Positions 18,162-25,877 of a stretch of 64,000 bases of DNA are shown here, piece after piece. A program made the position numbers and the translations under genes. The stretch covers positions 1 through 64,000 of the forward strand of contig DFKQ01000047.1 of assembly GCA_002373875.1 (NCBI GenBank). The letters are read 5' to 3'. How positions within the stretch are numbered: position 1 is the stretch's first letter; each line of letters starts with the position of its first letter. The notes below the pieces were generated by a model. It worked only from the letters and a program-made list of their open reading frames with translations. It did not search any database and was not told where the DNA came from. This DNA comes from Lachnospiraceae bacterium UBA3641 (GTDB lineage: Bacteria > Bacillota > Clostridia > Lachnospirales > Lachnospiraceae).

Positions 18162-19121
18162 ATGAAGTATTTTGTTACCGGCGGTGCCGGGTTTATCGGT
18201 TCAAATATGGTGGACAGGCTTCTTTCGGAGCCTGATAATGAGGTAATAGCATACGATAATTTTTCAACGGGAAGAAGGGAATTCCTGGAGGATGCGCTTA
18301 AGAATGACAGGTTTACGCTTATAGAGGGTGATACACTTGATCCTGATAAGCTGACGCAGGCAATGAAGGGCTGTGATCTTGTATTTCATTTTGCAGCCAA
18401 TGCCGATGTACGTATGGGGTGTGAACATCCTAAGAAGGACCTTGAGCAGAACACTGTCGCAACCTACAATGTCCTTGAGGCAATGAGGGCTAACGGTATA
18501 AAGAGGATAGGCTTTTCCTCCACGGGTTCGGTATACGGCGAGGCTGAGGTTATTCCCACGCCCGAAAATGCACCCTTCCCTGTTCAGACATCACTTTACG
18601 GAGCCAGTAAGCTTGCATGCGAGGGCCTGCTTGCGGCATATGCGGAGGGCTTCGGATTTACGGCATATATCTTCCGTTTTGTATCTATTCTTGGTGAACG
18701 TTATACTCACGGCCATGTATTTGACTTCTGTAAGAAGCTTAAGGATGATCCCACACACCTTCACATTCTGGGTGACGGCCATCAGAAGAAATCCTATCTT
18801 TATGTTAAGGACTGTATGGAAGCAATACTTACGGTGGTAAGGAACGCGAAGGAGAAGGTGAATATCTATAACCTGGGTACGGATGAATATGTTGAGGTAA
18901 ATGATTCCGTAAGGTTCATCTGCGGTAAGTTAAATGTTAAGCCCGAACTCACATATGCAGGCGGTGAGAGGGGCTGGATCGGTGACAATCCCTTCATATA
19001 CCTTGATACGAAGAAGGTAAGGTCACTGGGTTGGGCTCCCAAGGCATCCATAGAGGAAGGCGTGGTTAAAACGGTCGAATATCTGATGGCTAACCGGTGG
19101 GTCTTTGAGGCAAGGGATTGA
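18162..19121 (+). CDS. NAD-dependent nucleotide-sugar epimerase/dehydratase (SDR family)
   Basis: A 319-residue extended short-chain dehydrogenase. It opens MKYFVTGGAGFIGSNMVDRL with the NAD-binding GGxGFIG motif and keeps the catalytic YGASK (Tyr-x3-Lys) and a preceding Ser in STGSVYG. It probably acts on a UDP- or other nucleotide-activated sugar as an epimerase or dehydratase; the substrate cannot be assigned. The ATG at 18162 has AGGAAGG 7 nt upstream. A TTG at 18156 has no room for a ribosome binding site. Sugar-nucleotide genes recur at 21.6-25.6 kb. Confidence 0.9.
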   Translation: MKYFVTGGAGFIGSNMVDRLLSEPDNEVIAYDNFSTGRREFLEDALKNDRFTLIEGDTLDPDKLTQAMKGCDLVFHFAANADVRMGCEHPKKDLEQNTVATYNVLEAMRANGIKRIGFSSTGSVYGEAEVIPTPENAPFPVQTSLYGASKLACEGLLAAYAEGFGFTAYIFRFVSILGERYTHGHVFDFCKKLKDDPTHLHILGDGHQKKSYLYVKDCMEAILTVVRNAKEKVNIYNLGTDEYVEVNDSVRFICGKLNVKPELTYAGGERGWIGDNPFIYLDTKKVRSLGWAPKASIEEGVVKTVEYLMANRWVFEARD

Positions 19122-19146
19122 TCAGGATTTCTCCTTATGATGAATT

Positions 19147-19782
19147 ATGAAAAAACGGACAGGTGAGATACTTAATATACTGGATGATCAGTACGGCACC
19201 GATCTTGTGTGCTATCTTGATCACGAAAATGCGTGGCAACTTCTTGTTGCCACTATTTTGTCTGCCCAGTGTACCGATGCAAGGGTCAACATAGTCACTA
19301 AGGATCTTTTTGTTAAATATCCGTCGGTTAAGTCACTCGCCGGAGCCGATCTGCGTGAACTGGAAGAGGATATAAAGACCACCGGCTTCTACCACAATAA
19401 GGCGAAGAACATAATCGGATGCTGCAGGAAGCTGTATGAGGAATATAATGGTGAAGTTCCTTCGGATATAGAGGAACTGACCTCGCTTCCCGGTGTGGGA
19501 CGAAAGACGGCCAATGTCATACGCGGCAACGTTTACGGTATACCCAGTATAGTTGTTGATACGCATGTTAAGAGGATATCGGGGAAGCTAGGGTTAACAG
19601 GGGAAACGGATCCGGTTAAGATCGAATTCGACCTTATGAAGGAGATACCGAAGGATCATTGGATACTTATAAATATCCAGCTCATAACCTTCGGACGTGA
19701 TATATGTAAGGCGCTGAATCCCGGGTGTGAGCGCTGCCGGCTGCAAAAATACTGTTCTTATTATAAGACGGGCCGGAAATAG
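19147..19782 (+). CDS. nth: Endonuclease III (DNA glycosylase/AP lyase)
   Basis: A 211-residue Nth, the canonical length. The helix-hairpin-helix LPGVGRKTANVI supplies the Schiff-base Lys120, followed by catalytic Asp138 in VVDTHVKR, matching the E. coli numbering. The [4Fe-4S] cluster is intact as C187-x6-C194-x2-C197-x5-C203. The enzyme removes oxidised pyrimidines in base-excision repair. The gene ends 5 nt from the convergent MATE gene. A small CCGGT/ACCGG hairpin at 19784-19797, followed by a short T-run, could serve as a weak terminator. Confidence 0.97.
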   Translation: MKKRTGEILNILDDQYGTDLVCYLDHENAWQLLVATILSAQCTDARVNIVTKDLFVKYPSVKSLAGADLRELEEDIKTTGFYHNKAKNIIGCCRKLYEEYNGEVPSDIEELTSLPGVGRKTANVIRGNVYGIPSIVVDTHVKRISGKLGLTGETDPVKIEFDLMKEIPKDHWILINIQLITFGRDICKALNPGCERCRLQKYCSYYKTGRK

Positions 19783-19787
19783 GCCGG

Positions 19788-21131
19788 TTATGACCGGGGC
19801 ATCTTTTTCATAAACCATATACAGAAGACAAGGGAGGGGAAGAAGGTAAGGAAGTAGGCAAGCGGCTGGGCTTCTTCTATACCTGCAAGTCCCCTTGTAC
19901 GGGCCAGGATAAGGAGGGCGGGGATAAAGAAGACGCCGCTTCTTAAGGATGAGAGTATTGATGCTCCGGCGCTGTGCCCCGAACTCTGAAATAACATTTC
20001 GGTAACCATGGAAAGGGGCAGGAAGAGAAGGGATACAAGCTGAAGCCGTAAAGCCCTTGTGCCGATCTCAATAACCCTTGGATCATTCCTGAACAAGCCG
20101 ATAACATTTTCCGAATTTATAAACATTGCTATAATGGCGACCGCCATGAGTGACTCTCCGATTATCAGGGTAAATTTAAAGCCCTCCCGTACCCGGTCGT
20201 ATTTGGCAGCACCGTAATTAAAGGCACTTACGGGCTGGAAGCCCTGTCCGACTCCTAAGGCGATAGAGAATATGAAGAAGGAGATCCTTGTTACTATGCT
20301 CATTGCAGCTACGGCTTCGTCCCCGTACACGCCGGCAAGAGAGTTAAGAATTATTGTCGCAAAGCTTCCGAGTCCCTGCCTTAGGAGCGACGGAAGGCCG
20401 GCGGCGATGATGGCCGCTAACAGCCCCTTACCCGGATGAACGTTCCTTAGGGATAGCCTGCAGGTTGTCCTTCCGCGAAGGAACATGGACAGGAGGATAA
20501 GGAAGCTTGTTATCTGGCTTAGGCAGGTTGACAGGCCTGCTCCCGCAACGCCCATCTTAAGTCCGAACATGAAGATGGGATCACCGACTATGTTGAGTAT
20601 TGAACCGGCAAGCAGCCCGATCATGCCGATCGCGGCCTTGCCCTCATACCTTAAGACATTGTTCATCGTGAAGCTGGCGGTCATGAAGGGTGACGCGATA
20701 AGTATATATATGATATACTGCCTGGCATACGGTGCTATGGTTTCGGTGCTTCCCAATGCCATTATAAGGGGATCAAGATAAATAAAGGAAAAGACGGAAA
20801 TAACAAGACCAAAAGCCAGGGCGAAGAAAAATGCCGTTGACGCCGTCACGGAGGCCTTGTCCGCATCCTTAGCGCCAAGGAGGCGTGAAGATATGCTCCC
20901 GCCACCCTGACCGAAGCAGAATCCTACCGCCTGTATTATTGCCATGTATCCGAAGACGATACCGACGGCACCGCTGGCCGAATTTCCCAGCCTCCCGACG
21001 AAGGCCGTGTCAACAAGATTGTAGATATTTGTGACCAGCATGTTTATTATCGTCGGTATGGACAGGGTTATGATGAGCTTCGCGATGGGAGTTTCCGTCA
21101 TTTTTTTGTATTGCTTCTGTTGATTGTCCAT
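19788..21131 (-). CDS. MATE family multidrug/solute exporter
   Basis: A 447-residue integral membrane protein with the two MatE repeats expected of this family and about twelve hydrophobic segments. It begins near PIAKLIITLSIPTIINMLVTN and contains a characteristic GNSASGAVGI segment and a second-half counterpart near YGDEAVAAMSIVTR. MATE proteins export cationic drugs or metabolites using Na+ or H+ gradients. The substrate is unknown. It is the only sizeable gene on the - strand before 46 kb. No clear Shine-Dalgarno sequence precedes the assigned ATG, so the start is uncertain. Confidence 0.93.
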   Translation of the reverse strand: MDNQQKQYKKMTETPIAKLIITLSIPTIINMLVTNIYNLVDTAFVGRLGNSASGAVGIVFGYMAIIQAVGFCFGQGGGSISSRLLGAKDADKASVTASTAFFFALAFGLVISVFSFIYLDPLIMALGSTETIAPYARQYIIYILIASPFMTASFTMNNVLRYEGKAAIGMIGLLAGSILNIVGDPIFMFGLKMGVAGAGLSTCLSQITSFLILLSMFLRGRTTCRLSLRNVHPGKGLLAAIIAAGLPSLLRQGLGSFATIILNSLAGVYGDEAVAAMSIVTRISFFIFSIALGVGQGFQPVSAFNYGAAKYDRVREGFKFTLIIGESLMAVAIIAMFINSENVIGLFRNDPRVIEIGTRALRLQLVSLLFLPLSMVTEMLFQSSGHSAGASILSSLRSGVFFIPALLILARTRGLAGIEEAQPLAYFLTFFPSLVFCIWFMKKMPRS

Positions 21132-21178
21132 GTCTGTTATTCTAACACATTATATAATGATGTTAAAGGAAGAGGAAG

Positions 21179-21442
21179 ATGACATATTACACATATGTGG
21201 TTAAATGCAGTGACGGCTCGCTCTATACCGGTTATACAAATGACCTTGAAAAAAGGATCAGCGTCCATAATGAAGGCAAGGGAGCCAGGTACACAAGGGG
21301 CCGCAGACCGGTTGAACTTGTATATTATGAGGAATATCCTACGAAGGAGGAAGCCATGAGCCGTGAGTGGCATATAAAACAGCTTACAAGGGCCGATAAG
21401 GAAAAGATCATCGGGCTTGCAAAATCCGACACATCATGTTAA
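21179..21442 (+). CDS. GIY-YIG nuclease superfamily protein (UPF0213/YhbQ-like)
   Basis: An 87-residue single-domain protein containing YYTYVVKCSDGSLYTGYTND, the GIY-YIG core, and the conserved MSREWHIKQLTR helix. Small stand-alone GIY-YIG proteins are thought to act in DNA repair or recombination, but substrates are poorly defined. AAGGAAGAGG precedes the ATG. A TATAAT at 21153-21158 lies in the short gap shared with the divergent MATE gene. Confidence 0.92.
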   Translation: MTYYTYVVKCSDGSLYTGYTNDLEKRISVHNEGKGARYTRGRRPVELVYYEEYPTKEEAMSREWHIKQLTRADKEKIIGLAKSDTSC

Positions 21443-21653
21443 CATAAGTATGTTGACGGATCCACGATTGTTCACACCATCATGATGGGAAAGGGATAGG
21501 ATGGTGTAATCTGAGACGAGTCACCGGAATTTAATAGGGTTTACGTTTGCGCGAAGAGAAAAGGATGGGCAAATAGATTCTGGATTGGTGTATCATACCC
21601 CGTTTACTTTGTGCATATGAAGTAAACGGGATTTTTTATTCAGGAGGGCAATA
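21443..21653 (+). ncRNA. Structured leader or small RNA upstream of the heptose cluster
   Basis: This 211-nt gap has no convincing ORF. It contains an AACATA/TATGTT hairpin (about 21440-21453), an 8-bp stem pairing 21474-21481 (ACACCATC) with 21500-21507 (GATGGTGT) around an A/G-rich loop, and a terminator at 21599-21640 just before the ribosome binding site (CAGGAGGG) of the next gene. That layout fits transcription attenuation or an independent short RNA. I do not recognise a known riboswitch class. Confidence 0.4.
21599..21640 (+). terminator. Intrinsic terminator within the heptose-cluster leader
   Basis: A perfect 10-bp stem pairs CCCGTTTACT (21599-21608) with AGTAAACGGG (21621-21630), followed by ATTTTTTATT. 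It ends 13 nt before the ATG of the HddA-like kinase gene, so the downstream gene needs readthrough or antitermination if its promoter lies upstream. Confidence 0.85.
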
Positions 21654-22628
21654 ATGATAGTAACACGCAGTCCGTTAAGGATATCACTCGGAGGAGGAGG
21701 CACGGACCTTCCTTCATATTATCAGCAGAGGGAAGGATTTCTTATATCCGCTGCCATAGACAAGTATGTATATATAACTCTTCATGAAACCTTTGATAAG
21801 GGCTACTTTCTTAAGTATTCCAAGTTTGAGCATGTTCTGACTATCGACGAGATAAAGCATCCCATAATAAGGGAAGCCCTTAAGCTGTTGGACTGGAAGG
21901 ACGACCATATCGAGATATGCTCCATGGCAGATATACCTGCAGGCACGGGACTGGGTTCATCAAGCTCCTTCACAACGGCCCTGCTGCGTGCCCTCCATAC
22001 CATGCAGGGGAACATTGTAAGTACCCGTACACTTGCCGAGGAGGCATGCGAGATAGAGATGAACCGTCTTAAGGAGCCAATAGGCAAGCAGGATCAGTAT
22101 ATAGCAGCCTACGGTGGTATTACCTGCATGAATTTTCACAAGGATGGTTACGTGTGGGTGGATCCCCTCAATATATCGAAGGAAACCCTCTATAATCTTG
22201 AAGATAATCTTATCCTTTACTTTACCGGCTTCTCGCGTTCGGCAGGAAGCATCTTAAAGGAGCAGGATGACAAGAGCAAGGACAAGAACTCGGATATGCT
22301 CAAGAACCTTGATTTTGTCAAGGATCTGGGATATCAGAGTAAGAAAGCCTTCGAGGAAGGTGACCTTGATGCCTTTGCGGATATCATGAATGTTCACTGG
22401 GAATACAAGAAGAAGAGATCGGGCGGAATGAGCAATCCCCAGATAGATGAGTGGTATGATATGGCCCTTAAGAACGGTGCCAAGGGCGGCAAGATGATCG
22501 GTGCCGGAGGAGGCGGATTTCTTATGTTCTACTGCGAGGACAAGAGGAGGCTTCGCAAGGCAATGGAAGGCACCGGAATGGAAGAAGTAAGGTTCCGCTT
22601 TGAAATGGAAGGCTCCAAAGTCATATAA
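21654..22628 (+). CDS. hddA: GHMP kinase, D-glycero-alpha-D-manno-heptose 7-phosphate 1-kinase-like
   Basis: A 324-residue GHMP kinase. It opens TRSPLRISLGGGGTDLPSYY and has the ATP loop IPAGTGLGSSSSFTTALL and the C-terminal GAGGGGFLMFYC motif, the pattern of the HddA subgroup. HddA phosphorylates D-glycero-D-manno-heptose 7-phosphate at C1 in the alpha configuration, leading to nucleotide-activated heptose. CAGGAGGG precedes the ATG and a terminator lies just upstream. Its stop abuts the HddC/GmhB fusion gene, and the neighbours supply the other pathway steps, which supports the assignment over other GHMP sugar kinases. Confidence 0.85.
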   Translation: MIVTRSPLRISLGGGGTDLPSYYQQREGFLISAAIDKYVYITLHETFDKGYFLKYSKFEHVLTIDEIKHPIIREALKLLDWKDDHIEICSMADIPAGTGLGSSSSFTTALLRALHTMQGNIVSTRTLAEEACEIEMNRLKEPIGKQDQYIAAYGGITCMNFHKDGYVWVDPLNISKETLYNLEDNLILYFTGFSRSAGSILKEQDDKSKDKNSDMLKNLDFVKDLGYQSKKAFEEGDLDAFADIMNVHWEYKKKRSGGMSNPQIDEWYDMALKNGAKGGKMIGAGGGGFLMFYCEDKRRLRKAMEGTGMEEVRFRFEMEGSKVI

Positions 22629-22649
22629 ATGATCGTAAAGGGAACAGAT

Positions 22650-24032
22650 ATGTACATGAAAACGGCAGAAGATATGCAGGTCGTGGTCCTTATGGGAGGA
22701 CTCGGTACCAGGCTTGGGGAATATACAAAGGAGTGTCCCAAACCCCTTGTTGAGGTTGAGGGTAAGCCCTTTTTCGATTATTCGCTTAAGCTTTTTATCC
22801 ATCACGGCTTCAGGAAGTTTCTCTTCCTCATCGGCTACAGGGCTGAGATGATCGAGGAGTATTACGGAGACGGAAGTAAGCTGGGAATATCCATAAGCTA
22901 TTGCTATGACGGGAAGGAACTTCTGGGAACGGGAGGCGCCGTAAGAAGGGCATACAGGCTCCTTGAGGATGACTTTCTTCTTGTGTACGGGGATTCTTTT
23001 ATGGATATTGATTATGAAGAAACCATGTACAGGTATTTCGAGGGTAAGTCGCGCGGGATGCGGGCCCTGATGACGGTTTTGAAAAACGGCAACCGGTTTG
23101 ACAGGTCCAATGTCATAATGGACGGAAGCGAAATAAGGCTCTATGACAAGATGAACATGACACCGGAAATGGACTATATCGATTATGGTGTGTGTGCATA
23201 TGAGAAGAGCCTGTTTAGGGATGAGTATCTGAAAGATATGGTTGATATTCCGGCAGATGGGGAAACAAACGGTGCCGGAATGGTCAATGTGAAGTTCGAT
23301 ATCGCCCTGATACAGAACCGTCTCAGTATTGAAAAAAAGATAGCGGCCCATATAGTAACGAAACGTTTCTATGAAATAGGAAGTCCGGCTTCGTTAAACG
23401 AATTCAGGGGATATGTAAGACACAGGTTTAATGAGAAGCATCCGGCAGTCTTTCTTGACAGGGACGGTGTTCTTAACGAGATAGTGTTCAATGATGATAT
23501 CGAGCAGATGGATTCACCCCAGAAGCCGGAACAGTTCAGGGCCTTTCCGGAGGCTGCAAAAGCCATAAAAAAGATAAGGGATAAAGGCTATTATGTGTTT
23601 CTTGCGACGAACCAGCCCGGAGCCGCCAAAGGGAAATGCAGGCTGAAAACCCTCTACGATATAAACACTATGTTTGCCGAACAGATGGCGGAAAACGGAG
23701 CGGATATTGACGCTGTCTTTATGTGTCCGCACTACCCTAAGAAGAGTGAAAATACCAAAGAGGACTTCCTCATTAAGACCTGTGACTGCAGGAAACCAAA
23801 GCCGGGACTCCTTCTTAAGCCCGCGGATATATACAATATCGATTATGAGAATTCTTATATGATAGGAGATTCCTTTACGGATATAGTGGCAGGGCAGGCA
23901 GCAGGCGTCAGGACGATATTTATAGGAGAGCTCAAATGCGATGCCTGTAAGAAGCTGTGTGATACAGAACCGGACCATATAGTGCATGACGTATTGGAGG
24001 CAGCTTGGCTGGTCGGTAAGCAGGATATATGA
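22650..24032 (+). CDS. Fused heptose-1-phosphate nucleotidyltransferase and heptose-1,7-bisphosphate phosphatase (HddC-GmhB)
   Basis: A 460-residue two-domain enzyme. Residues about 1-245 are a nucleotidyltransferase with VVLMGGLGTRLGEYTKECPK and LLGTGGAVRRA, as in HddC. Residues about 255-460 are a HAD phosphatase with FLDRDGVLNE, the zinc-loop residues CPH and CDC, and MIGDSFTDIVAG, as in GmhB. One chain would thus dephosphorylate heptose 1,7-bisphosphate at C7 and activate the product with a nucleotide (GTP in known HddC enzymes). AAAGGGA lies 6 nt before the ATG at 22650. An in-frame ATG at 22629 directly follows the hddA stop but has no ribosome binding site of its own. Confidence 0.87.
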   Translation: MYMKTAEDMQVVVLMGGLGTRLGEYTKECPKPLVEVEGKPFFDYSLKLFIHHGFRKFLFLIGYRAEMIEEYYGDGSKLGISISYCYDGKELLGTGGAVRRAYRLLEDDFLLVYGDSFMDIDYEETMYRYFEGKSRGMRALMTVLKNGNRFDRSNVIMDGSEIRLYDKMNMTPEMDYIDYGVCAYEKSLFRDEYLKDMVDIPADGETNGAGMVNVKFDIALIQNRLSIEKKIAAHIVTKRFYEIGSPASLNEFRGYVRHRFNEKHPAVFLDRDGVLNEIVFNDDIEQMDSPQKPEQFRAFPEAAKAIKKIRDKGYYVFLATNQPGAAKGKCRLKTLYDINTMFAEQMAENGADIDAVFMCPHYPKKSENTKEDFLIKTCDCRKPKPGLLLKPADIYNIDYENSYMIGDSFTDIVAGQAAGVRTIFIGELKCDACKKLCDTEPDHIVHDVLEAAWLVGKQDI

Positions 24033-24041
24033 TAAAGATCC

Positions 24042-24075
24042 GGCGCGGTATAGACCCGGATGACAAGGGCTTATC
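24042..24075 (-). repeat. Degenerate dispersed repeat (GTCATCC...GGATC type)
   Basis: Read on the - strand this intergenic segment begins TTGTCATCCGGG and ends GGATCTTT. It resembles the short GTCAT(T/C)C(T)GAGCGGAGC-type repeats found between genes in many bacteria. Related segments lie at 28318-28352 (- strand) and 61052-61081 (+ strand). The match is partial. Confidence 0.35.
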
Positions 24076-24135
24076 ATTCCGGACAGGGTGAAGGGTATTA
24101 AACAACGTGAATATATACAAAGGAGGGTATAAAGT

Positions 24136-24693
24136 ATGAGTACAGGTTACATCGACAGGTATATGGAGGAGACGATCAAGATCGCAGACACCATAGACAG
24201 GAACGAGATCGCAAAGGGAATTGAGATCCTCAGGAATGTAAGGGATAAGGGAGGCCGTCTTTTTATCCTTGGCGTCGGAGGAAGTGCGGCCAACGCATCA
24301 CATGCGGTAAATGACTTCCGTAAAATAGGTAAGATAGAAACCTACGCTCCTACCGATAATGTATCGGAGCTTACCGCTCGCACCAATGATGAAGGATGGG
24401 AGACAACCTTTTCCGAGTGGCTTAAGACCTCCAGGGTAAATGATAAGGACTGTATCATGGTATTTTCCGTAGGCGGAGGATCTGAAACAACCAGTCTTAA
24501 TATCGTAAATGCGCTTAAGCTGACTAAGGACAGGGGAGCTAAGGTAATCTCGATCGTATCAAGAACCGGTGGGTATTCCAGACAGGTTTCGGATGCATGT
24601 GTTCTTATCCCTGTTGTAAGTGAAGAGAGGATAACTCCTCATGCCGAAGGCTGGCAGGGAGTTGTATGGCACTTGATGGTCAATGCCATATAG
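24136..24693 (+). CDS. gmhA: SIS-domain phosphoheptose isomerase-like protein
   Basis: A 185-residue SIS protein with the sugar-phosphate loop ILGVGGSAANASHAVNDFRK and FSVGGGSETTSLNIV, and the conserved C-terminal HAEGWQGVVWHL. GmhA converts sedoheptulose 7-phosphate to D-glycero-D-manno-heptose 7-phosphate, the substrate of HddA. The C-terminus stops soon after VVWHLMVNAI, perhaps a few residues short of relatives, and 170 nt of non-coding sequence follow. CAAAGGAGGG precedes the ATG. The isomerase activity is inferred from motifs and from the adjacent heptose genes. Confidence 0.82.
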   Translation: MSTGYIDRYMEETIKIADTIDRNEIAKGIEILRNVRDKGGRLFILGVGGSAANASHAVNDFRKIGKIETYAPTDNVSELTARTNDEGWETTFSEWLKTSRVNDKDCIMVFSVGGGSETTSLNIVNALKLTKDRGAKVISIVSRTGGYSRQVSDACVLIPVVSEERITPHAEGWQGVVWHLMVNAI

Positions 24694-24864
24694 ATCATGA
24701 GGAGGGACCGCTTGCGGGAGGAGTCCTTATTAATGGCATCAGGACTTCGTCTGCCGGCGCAGCCACCTCATACCCACAGATGCCTTGGCGGCGGGTGTGT
24801 TCAAAGGAAATGCGGAGTATTTCTTACTTTGTAAAGATGGATAGTAAGGGGAAAGGAGTTATTT

Positions 24865-25584
24865 ATGAAGTTTGAAGATCTTAAGGTAACAGTCTACGCG
24901 GACGGTGCAGACATCGAAGCAATGAAGGAAGAGTATAAGAAGGGATACGTTAAAGGCTTTACAACCAATCCTACCCTTATGAAGAAGGCAGGCGTTAAGG
25001 ATTACGTGACCTTCGCCAGGGAAGCGATCAGGGAGATACCCGATCTTCCCTTATCGCTTGAAGTGTTTGCGGATGATTTTGAAACCATGGAGAAGGAAGC
25101 TGAATTCATTGCGGGCCTCGGAGATAATGTGTACGTTAAAATACCCATTACCAATTCAAAAGGAGAATCAAGCGTACCTCTTATAAAGAGACTGTCGGAA
25201 AAAGGAATTAAAATAAATGCAACAGCAATACTTACTCTTGATCAGGTTAAGTCGGTAGTGGATGCATTTAAACCGGGTACGGAAAATATCGTTTCGGTGT
25301 TTGCGGGAAGGATTCTTGACACAGGAGTTGATGCAGTTCCTGTCATGAAAGAAGTAACGGAAATATGTAAGAAAAAACCGGGTACAAAATCATTATGGGC
25401 AAGCTGCCGTGAACTGTATAATATCATTCAGGCCGACCAATGCAAAACCGATATCATAACCGTTACGAATAACATTCTCGCAAAGCTTCCAAACCTTGGG
25501 AAAGACCTTACACAGCTGTCTCTTGAAACGGTGCAGATGTTTGTAAACGATGGTAAGAGTCTGGGATATTCGATTTTACAATAA
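24865..25584 (+). CDS. Transaldolase-family protein (TalC/FSA-like)
   Basis: A 239-residue TIM-barrel transaldolase. Conserved motifs are GFTTNPTLMKKAG, the Schiff-base region VYVKIPITN (Lys), INATAILTLDQV and FAGRILDTG. It probably transfers dihydroxyacetone units and can make sedoheptulose 7-phosphate, the precursor used by the GmhA-like enzyme upstream, so it may feed the heptose pathway directly. AAAGGAG precedes the ATG. The stop codon overlaps copy 2 of the 46-bp palindromic element by one base. Small FSA-type enzymes also occur, so the exact reaction is inferred. Confidence 0.88.
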   Translation: MKFEDLKVTVYADGADIEAMKEEYKKGYVKGFTTNPTLMKKAGVKDYVTFAREAIREIPDLPLSLEVFADDFETMEKEAEFIAGLGDNVYVKIPITNSKGESSVPLIKRLSEKGIKINATAILTLDQVKSVVDAFKPGTENIVSVFAGRILDTGVDAVPVMKEVTEICKKKPGTKSLWASCRELYNIIQADQCKTDIITVTNNILAKLPNLGKDLTQLSLETVQMFVNDGKSLGYSILQ

Positions 25585-25629
25585 ATCAATTTATTATAGT
25601 AAACGAAATTATTTATTTCGTTTACTATA
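25584..25629. repeat. 46-bp palindromic repeat element, copy 2 (inverted relative to copy 1)
   Basis: Exactly the reverse complement of 8655-8700 over all 46 bp. The palindrome itself is 25595-25629 with 15-bp arms and a 5-nt loop. It starts on the last base of the transaldolase stop codon. No T-run follows, so it is not a standard terminator, though it may still protect the mRNA 3' end. Confidence 0.88.
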
Positions 25630-25772
25630 AAATATCAGATCCGTTTATTGTAAAATGATCGGAATAAGGAGCGTAGAAAGATAAAAACTCCGCATCAAAA
25701 AATGTACGGAAAAATGTATAAAAAAATACGGAAAAAAATTATTAATTTTTTTTAAAAATATGATAAAAAAAT

Positions 25773-25800
25773 TTGACAAATAAAAAAAAATCTCTATAAT
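25773..25800 (+). promoter_or_regulatory. Strong sigma-A promoter of the DUF6465-like gene
   Basis: TTGACA (25773-25778), a 16-nt A-rich spacer and TATAAT (25795-25800), both perfect consensus hexamers. They sit in an A+T-rich region (25630-25800) of a type that often boosts RNA polymerase binding. This suggests high expression of the small basic protein downstream. Confidence 0.85.
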
Positions 25801-25877
25801 ACATGGTGTTACCTTAATATCAAAAATATTTATCAATAAATGTAATATTTGTCGTGCGCAATGGAAAGGAGATTAAC

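Noticed and set aside
21501..21530. TPP riboswitch, suggested by a CTGAGA in the heptose leader
   Set aside because: The other conserved parts of the TPP aptamer are missing and the downstream genes have no thiamine link.
24640..24760. Frameshift truncating the GmhA-like gene
   Set aside because: The other frames after the stop do not continue the family's C-terminus, and the core domain is complete. It is only a few residues short at most.
24666..24875. 69-residue + strand ORF between the isomerase and transaldolase genes
   Set aside because: It starts inside the isomerase gene in another frame, overlaps the transaldolase start and has no recognisable domain or good ribosome binding site.
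8655..25629. Composite transposon bounded by the 46-bp inverted copies
   Set aside because: The interior holds core genes (hprK, murB, rapZ, whiA, nth) in conserved order and no transposase or integrase. The copies look like independent insertions or functional elements.
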